Below, one piece after another: positions 1 through 6,083 of a stretch of DNA of 13,759 nt (its first letter is position 1; the number at the start of each line of letters is the position of its first letter). A program made the position numbers and the translations under genes. Source of the stretch: Thiotrichaceae bacterium (GTDB taxonomy: Bacteria; Pseudomonadota; Gammaproteobacteria; Thiotrichales; Thiotrichaceae); contig JALWYT010000262.1 of assembly GCA_026992705.1 (NCBI GenBank), positions 1-13,759 of the forward strand. Direction: 5' to 3'. The notes beneath the pieces were generated by a model. It worked only from the letters and a program-made list of their open reading frames with translations. It ran no database searches and was not told where the DNA came from.

Positions 1-7
1 CTTCACT

Positions 8-39
8 TATACTCTATATATAAATCTCCCCTGAGTATA
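8..39 (-). other. Weak stem-loop downstream of the phosphatase gene
   Basis: A 7-bp perfect inverted repeat, TATACTC (8-14) and GAGTATA (33-39), with an 18-base loop, begins 9 bases beyond the stop codon of the minus-strand phosphatase gene. No U-tract follows it on the minus strand, so it is not a canonical terminator; it may be a weak 3'-end structure or chance in AT-rich DNA. Confidence 0.2.
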
Positions 40-47
40 CAAAATAT

Positions 48-617
48 TTACTGCCCATAAACATCTTTTTTAAGCTGTTGAATATTAATACTTTCTACTA
101 AAGGAATTAGATTGGGGAACAAATACCTACGGAAGTGGTAGCCGCCATGTACCATTTCATTAATGGCTTCTTCTTTTGTCCAGCCTTTTAGCATTCGATA
201 GGCGGCAACGACAATACCTGTTCTGTCGGAGCCTGTAAGGCAATGCACTAAAACAGGCTTATCCGCTTTAACAATATATTTTAAAGATTGCACAATTTCA
301 GCGTAGGTCATTTTAGTAACATGTATGCGGATTTGCTTAACTTTTAGTGAGGTCCCCTGAACCTCTGCATCGTCATTACCAAAATGATGCAAATTTAATA
401 CATAACGAATGCCTAGCTTTTCCGCATATTGCATTCCTTTGCCTGTCGGTAGTCCAGAGCGGTACAAATGGTTATCTACTTTGTAAAAATTTCGTATGGG
501 AGCATGTTCGATTTTTTGAGCCCATGTACTCGGTCTGACTTTAGGTTGTGAATTAGAACAGGCAGTGATAAAAGCAAATAGTATCAAAATAACAACAAAA
601 CGTAGGCTGGTGGGCAT
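48..617 (-). CDS. Lipoprotein dual-specificity/tyrosine phosphatase-like protein
   Basis: This 189-residue protein begins with a lipoprotein signal: a hydrophobic stretch (residues 6-19) and the lipobox I-T-A-C with Cys20 as the predicted lipidation site, so it should act outside the inner membrane. The rest matches the bacterial dual-specificity phosphatase family: LYRSG at 51-55, a VLNL strand near 73-76, the Cys-loop HCLTGSDRTG at 125-134 with nucleophile Cys126 and phosphate-binding Arg132, and a GW-T-KEEA helix after it. The family hydrolyses phosphotyrosine/phosphoserine or small phosphate esters; the substrate here cannot be read. An acidic general-acid residue is usual in the loop before the last strand; the equivalent stretch (about 98-107, IHVTKMTYAE) has no Asp, only Glu107, so full activity is not certain. 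The start is supported by AAAGGA about 10 bases upstream. It appears monocistronic. Confidence 0.85.
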   Translation of the reverse strand: MPTSLRFVVILILFAFITACSNSQPKVRPSTWAQKIEHAPIRNFYKVDNHLYRSGLPTGKGMQYAEKLGIRYVLNLHHFGNDDAEVQGTSLKVKQIRIHVTKMTYAEIVQSLKYIVKADKPVLVHCLTGSDRTGIVVAAYRMLKGWTKEEAINEMVHGGYHFRRYLFPNLIPLVESINIQQLKKDVYGQ

Positions 618-790
618 GTTTAGCTTATTCCTTTAAAAACTAAATGTATTACTATCTCGTGCAGTTTATATGCAAGTTGGTAAATGATTAGACAGTATCG
701 TTACCACTGTAGAACAATATAATATGAGGAATATATCTGTTTTTAGTATTATTAATGGTCAGTTTTTAGGTAAGAGAGGTAGGAGGTAGT

Positions 791-825
791 GGCATCTCTT
801 TCTTTTGCTGGTTAATAGAGATGCC
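791..825 (-). other. Stem-loop just past the small RHH gene
   Basis: GGCATCTCT (791-799) and AGAGATGCC (817-825) form a perfect 9-bp stem with a 17-base loop, starting 9 bases after the stop codon of the minus-strand 59-residue gene. On the minus strand no U-run follows, so it is more likely a 3'-end stabilising or Rho-assisted structure than an intrinsic terminator. On the plus strand a modest T-rich stretch (TATTAGTTTTTA) follows, but no plus-strand gene precedes it. Confidence 0.45.
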
Positions 826-834
826 TATTAGTTT

Positions 835-1014
835 TTACCAACCTAGGTTCAAGTCTTCATCAAATACCTCTGTCAAACGTCGTTCTAACGCTTTTTGTTC
901 TAAGTATTCTTCAATATTACGACGAATAACATGAGCTTTACTTTTTTGTTCCTCTGGTATTTGCTCAAGGGTTTCAATTAAGTCATCATCAAATTGGTCA
1001 TTTATTATTGTCAT
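835..1014 (-). CDS. Small ribbon-helix-helix-like protein (possible orphan antitoxin or regulator)
   Basis: A 59-residue reading frame (MTIINDQFDDDL... ending DEDLNLGW). The start is set by a strong Shine-Dalgarno AAAGGAG (plus-strand CTCCTTT at 1023-1029) with 8-base spacing. The pattern is that of a CopG/ribbon-helix-helix fold: a short N-terminal strand, helix 1 DDDLIETLEQI (about 9-19), a turn EEQKSKA, then helix 2 HVIRRNIEEYLEQKALERRL (about 28-47), followed by an acidic tail. Such proteins dimerise and bind DNA, often as antitoxins that repress their own operon. No toxin-sized partner is visible on either side: tauE lies upstream and 217 non-coding bases lie downstream. Fold and DNA binding are inferred from pattern only; the gene itself is well supported by the ribosome site and uninterrupted codons. 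Confidence 0.72.
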   Translation of the reverse strand: MTIINDQFDDDLIETLEQIPEEQKSKAHVIRRNIEEYLEQKALERRLTEVFDEDLNLGW

Positions 1015-1022
1015 TATTTTTT

Positions 1023-1029
1023 CTCCTTT
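1023..1029 (-). promoter_or_regulatory. Strong Shine-Dalgarno of the 59-residue RHH-like gene
   Basis: AAAGGAG on the minus strand, 8 bases before the ATG at 1012-1014. It is the main evidence that this short frame is translated and it fixes the start codon. Confidence 0.8.
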
Positions 1030-1078
1030 GATTATACATATATCTTTTATTGTACATGATAAAATTTTATTTTTATTA

Positions 1079-1131
1079 TTATAAATGTCCTTAATCAGGA
1101 TGAACTACAAGTTAATTGAAGACATTTATAA
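1079..1131. repeat. Long imperfect inverted repeat between tauE and the RHH-like gene
   Basis: TTATAAATGTC (1079-1089) and GACATTTATAA (1121-1131) are perfect 11-bp inverted arms. After one mismatch, TTAAT (1091-1095) pairs with ATTGA (1115-1119) including one G-U, leaving a central loop of about 19 bases. The element lies 65 bases upstream of the RHH-like start codon and 68 bases past the tauE stop. It could be an operator for the small DNA-binding protein, a 3'-end structure for tauE, or both. No U-tract follows on either strand. Confidence 0.5.
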
Positions 1132-1150
1132 GTTCAAGTATAGAGTGGTC

Positions 1151-1165
1151 AGCTTAATAAAAGCT
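1151..1165. repeat. Small hairpin, 15-base sequence shared with 9566-9580
   Basis: AGCTT-AATAA-AAGCT, a 5-bp stem with 5-base loop, lies 34 bases past the tauE stop codon. The identical 15 bases occur in the cbbQ-cbbO gap at 9566-9580. Both copies are intergenic. The match may be chance in AT-rich DNA. Confidence 0.3.
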
Positions 1166-1198
1166 TAGTTCAAAAATAAAATTTTAAGTTATTATTTT

Positions 1199-1957
1199 TT
1201 ATACAAAATATTGACTGATAAGCTTTATACCAATGATAATCGTGACAAGCTCGAAGCTACGTTTAATCCAGCGATTGCCTTTTTTAATGCTCAAATGTGC
1301 ACCTAAATAACCGCCAATCAATGAACCTAGTAGTAAAGGAATCAGCCATATCCAATAAATATTACCCAATATGCCTAAGGTAACCGCACCTGCTCCATTC
1401 CAAAACAAACCGACCATAACAAGGGTATAGGCAATGGCTGTTTGGTAGTCCAAACCAAACCAGCGAATAAGCCAGAGCGTAACAAATAAGCCCGTGCCAG
1501 AAGTTAAGGAGCCGTTGAGTATACCTATCAAAAACAGCACACTACCGCCTGTAAGAAATTCTAAAATATTTTGCTTTTTTAGGTTAAGCTGTTGTCCTAA
1601 ATTTGGCTTTAAAATGGAGTATATGCCTAAGCCAATCGTCAATACACCTAAAGCAAGCTTGGCAATGGCTTCGGGAATATGAAGGATAAGGTTAGCTCCA
1701 ATAATAACGCCAGGGATACCGCTGAAGAATAATAATAAGATAATCTTTTTTTGCAGATTGTTGCCTTTTAAATGCCGTAGTGTCGCACCTAAGCCAAGAG
1801 CAACACTGGCAACTTTGTGTGTTGCTAATGCAACGCCGAAAGGTAAGCCGAGGAATAATAAGACAGGTAATTGAATCAAGCCCGCTCCTCCACCACTAAA
1901 TGCCGAAAATAGATTAGCGATTAACGAAATAATGAAAATAAATAATAATTCTAGCAT
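1199..1957 (-). CDS. TauE/SafE (TSUP) family membrane permease, probable anion exporter
   Basis: A 252-residue, very hydrophobic protein with about eight membrane segments (roughly 3-20, 28-60, 71-92, 98-115, 131-150, 155-168, 172-198, 202-222 and a final one near 235-250). The first half carries the family signature GGGAGLIQLP (22-31) and ATHKVASVALG (45-55); the second half has a related loop, SGTG at 153-156, as expected for this internally duplicated family. TSUP proteins move sulfite, sulfonates, sulfolactate or other small anions across the inner membrane; in a sulfur oxidiser sulfite export is an attractive but unproven role. Length is normal. No clear Shine-Dalgarno precedes the ATG. 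The start lies only 30 bases from the divergent DUF4124 gene, so the two promoters must overlap or lie within coding sequence. Confidence 0.85.
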   Translation of the reverse strand: MLELLFIFIISLIANLFSAFSGGGAGLIQLPVLLFLGLPFGVALATHKVASVALGLGATLRHLKGNNLQKKIILLLFFSGIPGVIIGANLILHIPEAIAKLALGVLTIGLGIYSILKPNLGQQLNLKKQNILEFLTGGSVLFLIGILNGSLTSGTGLFVTLWLIRWFGLDYQTAIAYTLVMVGLFWNGAGAVTLGILGNIYWIWLIPLLLGSLIGGYLGAHLSIKKGNRWIKRSFELVTIIIGIKLISQYFV

Positions 1958-1987
1958 TGAATAAAAAATATTTATGAGATTGGGAAA

Positions 1988-2662
1988 ATGAAGAATATTG
2001 CAACAAGATGTACTTGTTATATATTTCTATTGACTAGCTTATTTGTATATTCTCCAATAATATATGCTGAAAAATTCTTTCGCTGGGTTGATACTAACGG
2101 TGAGGTGCATTACTCCTACACTTTGCCACCATCAGTATCACAAAAAGGTTACACTAAGATTAATGAAAAAGGCAGACGTATTGAAACAATTTCCTCTGCT
2201 GATGATCGAAAAACAAAAAAATTATCCCCTAAAGAAACAGCAACTGATAAGAAACTAACAGCAGAACAAATAGAAGCACAAAAAAAATATGACAATTACC
2301 TACGAGCAACTTATCTCAGCATTGAAGAACTCACGGCAGTATATGAAAAAAAGAAACAAGTCATTGAAGATCAAAACAAATTATATGACAGCAGAATCCT
2401 TAGCTTAACGGATGCCATTAAAAAAGCAGAAAAACAGATAAAAACGCTAAAAAACAAAGCACAAAAAGAAAAAATGCAAAAATATATCGACTCAAGCCAA
2501 GAGAGTATTACGGTATATAAAGAAATGATCGAAGAAAACCAAGCAAAACAAGAGAAACTATCAGCAAACTACGAAAAAGACAAAACACGCCTAACTGAGT
2601 TATTATCCGAAGACGATAAAAAAGAAGCGGATGCAGAAGGCAATAACTCAGAAAACCAATGA
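1988..2662 (+). CDS. Exported DUF4124-domain protein with long coiled coil
   Basis: This 224-residue protein has a Sec signal peptide (hydrophobic core about 10-25, likely cleavage after IYA at residue 27) followed at once by a DUF4124 motif, FFRWVDTNGEVHYSYTLPP (30-48), a small envelope domain common in gammaproteobacteria and of unknown function. Residues about 95-215 are rich in Lys, Glu and Gln in a heptad-like pattern and should form a long coiled coil; the tail is acidic. A periplasmic location is inferred. A short purine run (TGGGAAA) lies just before the ATG. Its stop codon overlaps the start of the next gene by four bases (ATGA), so the two are probably translationally coupled. Confidence 0.8.
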   Translation: MKNIATRCTCYIFLLTSLFVYSPIIYAEKFFRWVDTNGEVHYSYTLPPSVSQKGYTKINEKGRRIETISSADDRKTKKLSPKETATDKKLTAEQIEAQKKYDNYLRATYLSIEELTAVYEKKKQVIEDQNKLYDSRILSLTDAIKKAEKQIKTLKNKAQKEKMQKYIDSSQESITVYKEMIEENQAKQEKLSANYEKDKTRLTELLSEDDKKEADAEGNNSENQ

Positions 2663-3498
2663 AAAATATACTTATTACAGGCTGTTCAACAGGTATCGGC
2701 TACACCGTAGCCAAAGGCTTACAGGCAAGAGGCTATCGTGTATTTGCAACGGCACGAAAAGCCACCGACCTTGAGCGATTAGAAAACGAAGGCTTAAACG
2801 CTATCGAACTTGATTTGGCTGATTCAGAAAGCGTGAATGATGCCGCGAATGAATTAATGCTAAGAACCAGCAATGAACTGTATGGCGTATTTCATAATGG
2901 AGCCTACGGTCAACCAGGGGCGGTTGAAGATTTATCGCGTGCAACCTTAGAAAAACAATTTGCCAGCAATGTCTTTGGCTGGATTGAATTAAACAATCGC
3001 CTTATGCCGATCTTTCGGCAACGCAATGAAGGACGCATTATTTTTAATAGCTCCGTGCTAGGGCTTGTCGCCTTGCCCTATCGAGGGGCTTATAATGCCA
3101 GCAAATATGCCATTGAAGGCTTTGCTGATACCCTGCGGCAAGAATTAGCTGATAGCTGCATCTATGTTTCATTAATTGAACCGGGTCCTATTAACAGCCA
3201 GTTTCGAGCCAATGCTTTGCAAGCACTCAAAGACAATATTGATATTAATACGAGCTATCATCGGCAAAAATATCAGGGCAATATTCGGCGTTTAGAAAAA
3301 CAAGGGGCAGCCGTGCCGTTCACCTTAGAACCTGAGGCGGTTTTGCAAAAAGTGATTCATGCACTTGAAAGTAATAAACCCAAGGCTCATTATTATGTTA
3401 CTTTTCCAACCTATCTATTTGCCACGCTAAAACGTATTCTACCAGCAACATGGCTGGATAAAATTTTACTGCAAGTATCTGCATCAGAGAATAAATGA
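2659..3498 (+). CDS. Short-chain dehydrogenase/reductase (SDR), classical type
   Basis: A 279-residue cytosolic oxidoreductase. The nucleotide-binding Rossmann motif TGCSTGIG is at 7-14, a cofactor-adjacent Asp (LDLAD) near 52-54, the NAG-like HNGAYG at 79-84, structural Asn104, catalytic Ser132 (NSSVLG), and the YxxxK pair Tyr145/Lys149 followed by the PG motif IEPGPI at 173-178. ATAR after the second strand suggests NADP(H) preference, which is inference. The sequence resembles the 17-beta-hydroxysteroid-dehydrogenase-like branch found widely in bacteria, but the substrate is unknown. It starts inside the stop codon of the DUF4124 gene and is followed 12 bases later by the 139-residue unknown, so all three are likely one transcript. 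Confidence 0.88.
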   Translation: MKNILITGCSTGIGYTVAKGLQARGYRVFATARKATDLERLENEGLNAIELDLADSESVNDAANELMLRTSNELYGVFHNGAYGQPGAVEDLSRATLEKQFASNVFGWIELNNRLMPIFRQRNEGRIIFNSSVLGLVALPYRGAYNASKYAIEGFADTLRQELADSCIYVSLIEPGPINSQFRANALQALKDNIDINTSYHRQKYQGNIRRLEKQGAAVPFTLEPEAVLQKVIHALESNKPKAHYYVTFPTYLFATLKRILPATWLDKILLQVSASENK

Positions 3499-3502
3499 GG
3501 AG
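3497..3502 (+). promoter_or_regulatory. Shine-Dalgarno that fixes a GTG start
   Basis: GAGGAG, overlapping the stop codon of the SDR gene, lies 8 bases before the GTG at 3511. It supports the GTG as the true start of the next gene and indicates coupled translation with the SDR. Confidence 0.8.
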
Positions 3503-3510
3503 TTTGTACT

Positions 3511-3930
3511 GTGAGCGACACACTGGAATATCTTTTTTTTACCTCAACCATCAAGGATAAATTTATCCAAACTCTCAAAGACAAAAATATAAATTGGACA
3601 GAAAGCACTGAATCAGTACATGACTCCATTGTTATACAAGTCCTTGAAGATGATTTAGGTGATGACTGGGACGAAATTGATGATATTTATGATGATCTCG
3701 CCGTTGACGACCAAGCGTTGCTAGAAAAAGAAAGTAAGGAAAGCAATGACAGAAGCACCGCAGGCGTCTATATCCAGTTAAAAAATGGACAACAAACCAT
3801 CGCCCAAGTTAAACCTGATGTATTAAACCGCATACTTAGTGTCATTAGCTCAGATGAGTTCGCTGAATTTATTGACACCATTGCCAAAAGTGTTGAAAAC
3901 CCTGATGAAACCTCAATTTGTCAGAGATAA
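3511..3930 (+). CDS. Acidic hypothetical protein (139 aa), third gene of the DUF4124-SDR unit
   Basis: I do not recognise this protein. It starts with GTG behind a strong GAGGAG site. It has no signal peptide or membrane segment, so it should be cytosolic. Residues 1-48 look like a small alpha/beta unit; 49-68 are strikingly acidic (DDLGDDWDEIDDIYDDLAVD), probably a flexible linker or interaction surface; residues 87-135 form a second unit (GVYIQLKNGQQTIAQVKPDVLNRIL onward) with two predicted strands and helices. Cysteine occurs only near the C-terminus (SICQR). It closes the three-gene unit. No intrinsic terminator with a plus-strand U-tract follows; the hairpin at 3996-4017 points the other way. 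No function is proposed. Confidence 0.75.
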   Translation: MSDTLEYLFFTSTIKDKFIQTLKDKNINWTESTESVHDSIVIQVLEDDLGDDWDEIDDIYDDLAVDDQALLEKESKESNDRSTAGVYIQLKNGQQTIAQVKPDVLNRILSVISSDEFAEFIDTIAKSVENPDETSICQR

Positions 3931-3988
3931 ACGTAACCACTCCGTACAATTTGAACAAAAGGTAAGTGATTGTTAAATAGGAGAGCAT

Positions 3989-4017
3989 AAAAAAACCCAG
4001 TTACATCAGTAACTGGG
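3989..4017 (-). terminator. Rho-independent terminator of the 63-residue gene
   Basis: CCCAGTTAC (3996-4004) and GTAACTGGG (4009-4017) form a perfect 9-bp stem with a 4-base loop. On the minus strand the hairpin is followed by seven Us (plus-strand A-run 3989-3995). It lies about 95 bases beyond the stop of the minus-strand gene at 4113-4304. On the plus strand it is followed by CTAAAACTCC, so it would be a poor terminator for the SDR operon that converges on it. Confidence 0.85.
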
Positions 4018-4035
4018 CTAAAACTCCCAACTCAA

Positions 4036-4061
4036 ATGAAAGCTCTCTCAAAGCCTTCATT
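4036..4061. other. Imperfect stem-loop next to the terminator
   Basis: AATGAA and TTCATT, each followed inward by one mismatch and GC/GC, fold around a loop of about nine bases. It lies between the 63-residue gene and its terminator. No U-tract follows on the plus strand. It may shield the 3' end of convergent transcripts; evidence is only the symmetry. Confidence 0.25.
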
Positions 4062-4112
4062 CATTCAGACTCAGTAATCTCTATTTTGTTCGATTTAAAA
4101 TATTAAAGCTTT

Positions 4113-4304
4113 TTAATGATAACGATTAGGTAACTTAGGGTCAGTTGTTGCGGTAACACCCGCTAATCTTAGTAACCTTTCAATTTCTTTACCTAGTTCT
4201 CCCAAATCACTACGTTGTTCGATAATAGAGTCTAATAAATATCGCATATCAGCCATTATATCTTCTTCTTTAGAATCGTTTTTCCAATAATCTTCTGCCC
4301 TCAT
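4113..4304 (-). CDS. Small hypothetical protein (63 aa), monocistronic
   Basis: A short charged protein I do not recognise. The start codon is set by GAGGAG (plus-strand CTCCTC at 4312-4317) with 7-base spacing, which makes a real gene likely. Residues about 13-48 form a strongly predicted amphipathic helix region (EEDIMADMRYLLDSIIEQ, then LGELGKEIERLLRLAG), followed by a Pro-rich, basic tail ending NRYH. There is no signal peptide, membrane segment, cysteine or zinc motif. It is transcribed alone, away from both neighbours, and has its own terminator. The helix pair suggests a protein-protein interaction or small regulatory role, but no function can be assigned. A TATAAA on the minus strand (plus 4342-4347) could be its -10, without a good -35. 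Confidence 0.65.
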   Translation of the reverse strand: MRAEDYWKNDSKEEDIMADMRYLLDSIIEQRSDLGELGKEIERLLRLAGVTATTDPKLPNRYH

Positions 4305-4499
4305 TATATAACTCCTCGTATTTACGTTTTTCCTTATCTAGTTTATAGGTCAGTTGCCCAATAATTTCCCAAATTTATTTTTATTCGAGACCATCATAGA
4401 CATATCAATGCATTACTCTATTTCTTTATTGGTGGTAAAATTTAGTAACGATAAGTCTTTCTTCACAATCTTCCCCACGTTAAATCGTTGCATAAGTTA

Positions 4500-4508
4500 T
4501 GCTATAAT
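4500..4508 (+). promoter_or_regulatory. Extended -10 promoter for the 140-residue gene
   Basis: TGCTATAAT is a perfect extended -10 (TGN plus TATAAT). Extended -10 promoters need little -35 sequence; the hexamer 17 bases upstream (TTAAAT) is a poor match. Transcription would begin near 4515, giving a leader of about 118 bases before the ATG at 4633. Confidence 0.55.
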
Positions 4509-4548
4509 CTGAACAAAAAAATAAAAATAACGCTCTGTAAGAGATTTT

Positions 4549-4578
4549 TGATTAAGTACATTTCTGATCAAGTAAATT
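4549..4578 (+). repeat. Imperfect 14-base direct repeat, period 16, in a 5' leader
   Basis: TGATTAAGTACATT (4549-4562) recurs as TGATCAAGTAAATT (4565-4578), differing at two positions. It lies in the predicted untranslated leader of the 140-residue gene and could be a tandem protein-binding site. Confidence 0.35.
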
Positions 4579-4632
4579 GCTTATGGCTTAGTCAAGAGCT
4601 CTTTAAATTAAAGTAAGCCATGAGTAATACTA

Positions 4633-5055
4633 ATGGAATTTTTTAGAAATCAATCATTAGGTCGACAAGCTCGATCATTACCAGCTAATACTTATAATAT
4701 TATTAAGACCTTACTTCATCAAAACCAACAAAAGCCTGTTTTTGTTCCAGTAAGAAGTATGCAATATCAGGCGATTATTGATAATGAAGAGGTTATATTT
4801 GTCGATATTCACCGTCGCCCATTTATTGAATTTGCTTGGCAGCGATTTATCCCTCAACGTAGGACATGTTTAACAGAACCGGTTCCATATGAATTTGTAT
4901 TTTACGAAGCACAGGCAATAGAGACCATGCAACGTATGCAAGGCGAATTTTATAAGTTTGCTTGTCAATTATATAACAGAAAGCACGCACAAGAAAAACT
5001 AGATCAACAAGAAAATAAAATTATTCCATTTAAGCTAATTGTAAACAAGCCATAA
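4633..5055 (+). CDS. Hypothetical protein (140 aa) convergent with cbbR
   Basis: I cannot name this protein, although its features (opening MEFFRNQSLGRQARSLP, a central VPVRSMQYQAIIDNEEVIFVD at 38-58, then IEFAWQRF at 65-72) look like a compact alpha/beta domain with a basic N-terminus. Beta strands are likely at 35-60 and 84-92, and a long helix at about 92-127 (EAQAIETMQRMQ and onward). There is no signal peptide or transmembrane segment. The ribosome site before the ATG is weak, but an extended -10 lies upstream and the frame is clean. Its stop lies only two bases from that of cbbR on the other strand, so the two transcripts must overlap unless termination occurs inside coding sequence. 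Alternative functions cannot be excluded. Confidence 0.72.
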   Translation: MEFFRNQSLGRQARSLPANTYNIIKTLLHQNQQKPVFVPVRSMQYQAIIDNEEVIFVDIHRRPFIEFAWQRFIPQRRTCLTEPVPYEFVFYEAQAIETMQRMQGEFYKFACQLYNRKHAQEKLDQQENKIIPFKLIVNKP

Positions 5056-5057
5056 TG

Positions 5058-5960
5058 TTATTTTACAGAATTCTTACATTCATTCAGTAAGAATTCCCTA
5101 AAAATAGATGCCACGTGAGACATTGGCTTACCTTTGCGTGTGACTAAATGCCAGTGTCGTAATATCGGAAAACTTTCTACATCTAAGGTACATAAATAAT
5201 TACTTTTTAGTTCAAGTTCAATAGTATGTAGCGATACCACGCCGAGACCAAAGCCAGCAGCAACGGCATGTTTAACAGCTTCATTGCTAGTCATTTCTAA
5301 ACCACTTTCACACTGTAGACCGTAGCGCCTAAAGTGTTTTTCAATTGCCTTTCTTGTACCAGAACCATTTTCTCTGCTTACAAATTTTTCTTTTATAATA
5401 GTATTTAATGGTATGTTTCTTTGGTCTTTCAATGGATGATCAGGAGGAGCGATTACCACTAAAGGATTATCCATAAACACTTCAGACTCTAAACCTAGCC
5501 CTGTTGGAGGCTCTCCCATAATCACTTGATCTGGCTCATTATGTTCTAATTGTGACAAGATATTAACCCGGTTTGTTACATCAAGGCTCAAATTTACATT
5601 AGGATATAAACGAGAAAATGCAGCGAGAATTTTAGTTGTAAAATGATTCGCTGTTGTTGTTGCTGAAATGACTAATAAACCTGCTTCACAGCCTTTCAGA
5701 TCATTTACAAATTCCTCTAGTGCATGATACGACTGCATCATGTCACTGACATATTTTTGTAAGCTTTCAGCCTCACGAGTTAATGTAATTGACTTACCAT
5801 GTCTTTCAATTAATTTAATACCTAATCGTTCTTCAAACTGTTTCATTTGCATAGAAACAGCAGGCTGTGTCATGTGTAAAATAGTCGCTGCTTTTGTATG
5901 ACTTTTATAACGTGCAACCACCTCAAATATTTGAGCCTGGCGGAATGTAATTCTATGCAT
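5058..5960 (-). CDS. cbbR: LysR-family transcriptional regulator of the RuBisCO operon (CbbR)
   Basis: A 300-residue LysR-type regulator of normal length. The winged helix-turn-helix occupies about residues 4-61: TFRQAQIFEVVARYKSHTKAA, then TQPAVSMQMKQFEERLG (31-47), the recognition helix pattern shared with CbbR proteins. A linker helix (about 62-88) leads to the periplasmic-binding-protein-like effector domain (90-295), with conserved elements VISATTT near 97-103, SRENGSGTRKAIE at about 195-207 and GFGLGVVS at about 236-243. CbbR proteins sense metabolites such as RuBP, phosphoenolpyruvate or NADPH and activate Calvin-cycle operons. The assignment rests on family features and the divergent position beside cbbL, the standard arrangement. 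The 278-bp gap between the start codons carries the probable operator dyads. The gene's 3' end holds a perfect 10-bp inverted repeat and it converges on the 140-residue gene. Confidence 0.9.
   Translation of the reverse strand: MHRITFRQAQIFEVVARYKSHTKAATILHMTQPAVSMQMKQFEERLGIKLIERHGKSITLTREAESLQKYVSDMMQSYHALEEFVNDLKGCEAGLLVISATTTANHFTTKILAAFSRLYPNVNLSLDVTNRVNILSQLEHNEPDQVIMGEPPTGLGLESEVFMDNPLVVIAPPDHPLKDQRNIPLNTIIKEKFVSRENGSGTRKAIEKHFRRYGLQCESGLEMTSNEAVKHAVAAGFGLGVVSLHTIELELKSNYLCTLDVESFPILRHWHLVTRKGKPMSHVASIFREFLLNECKNSVK
5068..5096. repeat. Perfect 10-bp inverted repeat inside the 3' end of cbbR
   Basis: GAATTCTTAC (5068-5077) and GTAAGAATTC (5087-5096) with a 9-base loop lie within the last dozen codons of cbbR, just past the convergent stop codon of the 140-residue gene. 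A stem-loop can form in either transcript. No U-tract follows on either side, so it is not a standard intrinsic terminator, yet it is the only structure available at this convergent junction. Confidence 0.55.
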
Positions 5961-6049
5961 AAGTTTTTTACCCTAAATTGTCAACATATTATTTATAAAC
6001 TCTCTTGTTAATACGTTTAGATTAGGAATGCAATCAACCACACAAGCTC

Positions 6050-6062
6050 ATTTTAATAAAAT
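6050..6062. repeat. AT-only palindrome in the cbbR-cbbL gap
   Basis: ATTTTA-A-TAAAAT, a 13-base odd palindrome, lies 22 bases to the cbbR side of the first ACTTT dyad. It could be a third contact site for a regulator, but AT-only symmetry is weak evidence in this DNA. Confidence 0.2.
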
Positions 6063-6083
6063 CATATACTTACACAAGGCTAA

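Larger units (their letters stand above)
4305..4632. other. Non-coding divergent region between two unknown genes
   Basis: These 328 bases separate the start codons of the minus-strand 63-residue gene and the plus-strand 140-residue gene. No credible frame is seen. They hold the minus-strand ribosome site at 4312-4317, a possible minus-strand -10 (4342-4347), a plus-strand extended -10 at 4500-4508, and an untranslated leader of about 118 bases containing an imperfect 16-base tandem repeat (4549-4578). The stretch 4350-4490 shows nothing that I can interpret. Confidence 0.6.

Noticed and set aside
1031..1036. Minus-strand TATAAT as the promoter of the RHH-like gene
   Set aside because: The transcript would begin within the Shine-Dalgarno sequence, and no -35 hexamer is found at the right distance.
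3996..4017. Hairpin as terminator of the plus-strand DUF4124-SDR operon
   Set aside because: The run of seven Us follows it only on the minus strand; on the plus strand CTAAAACTCC follows.
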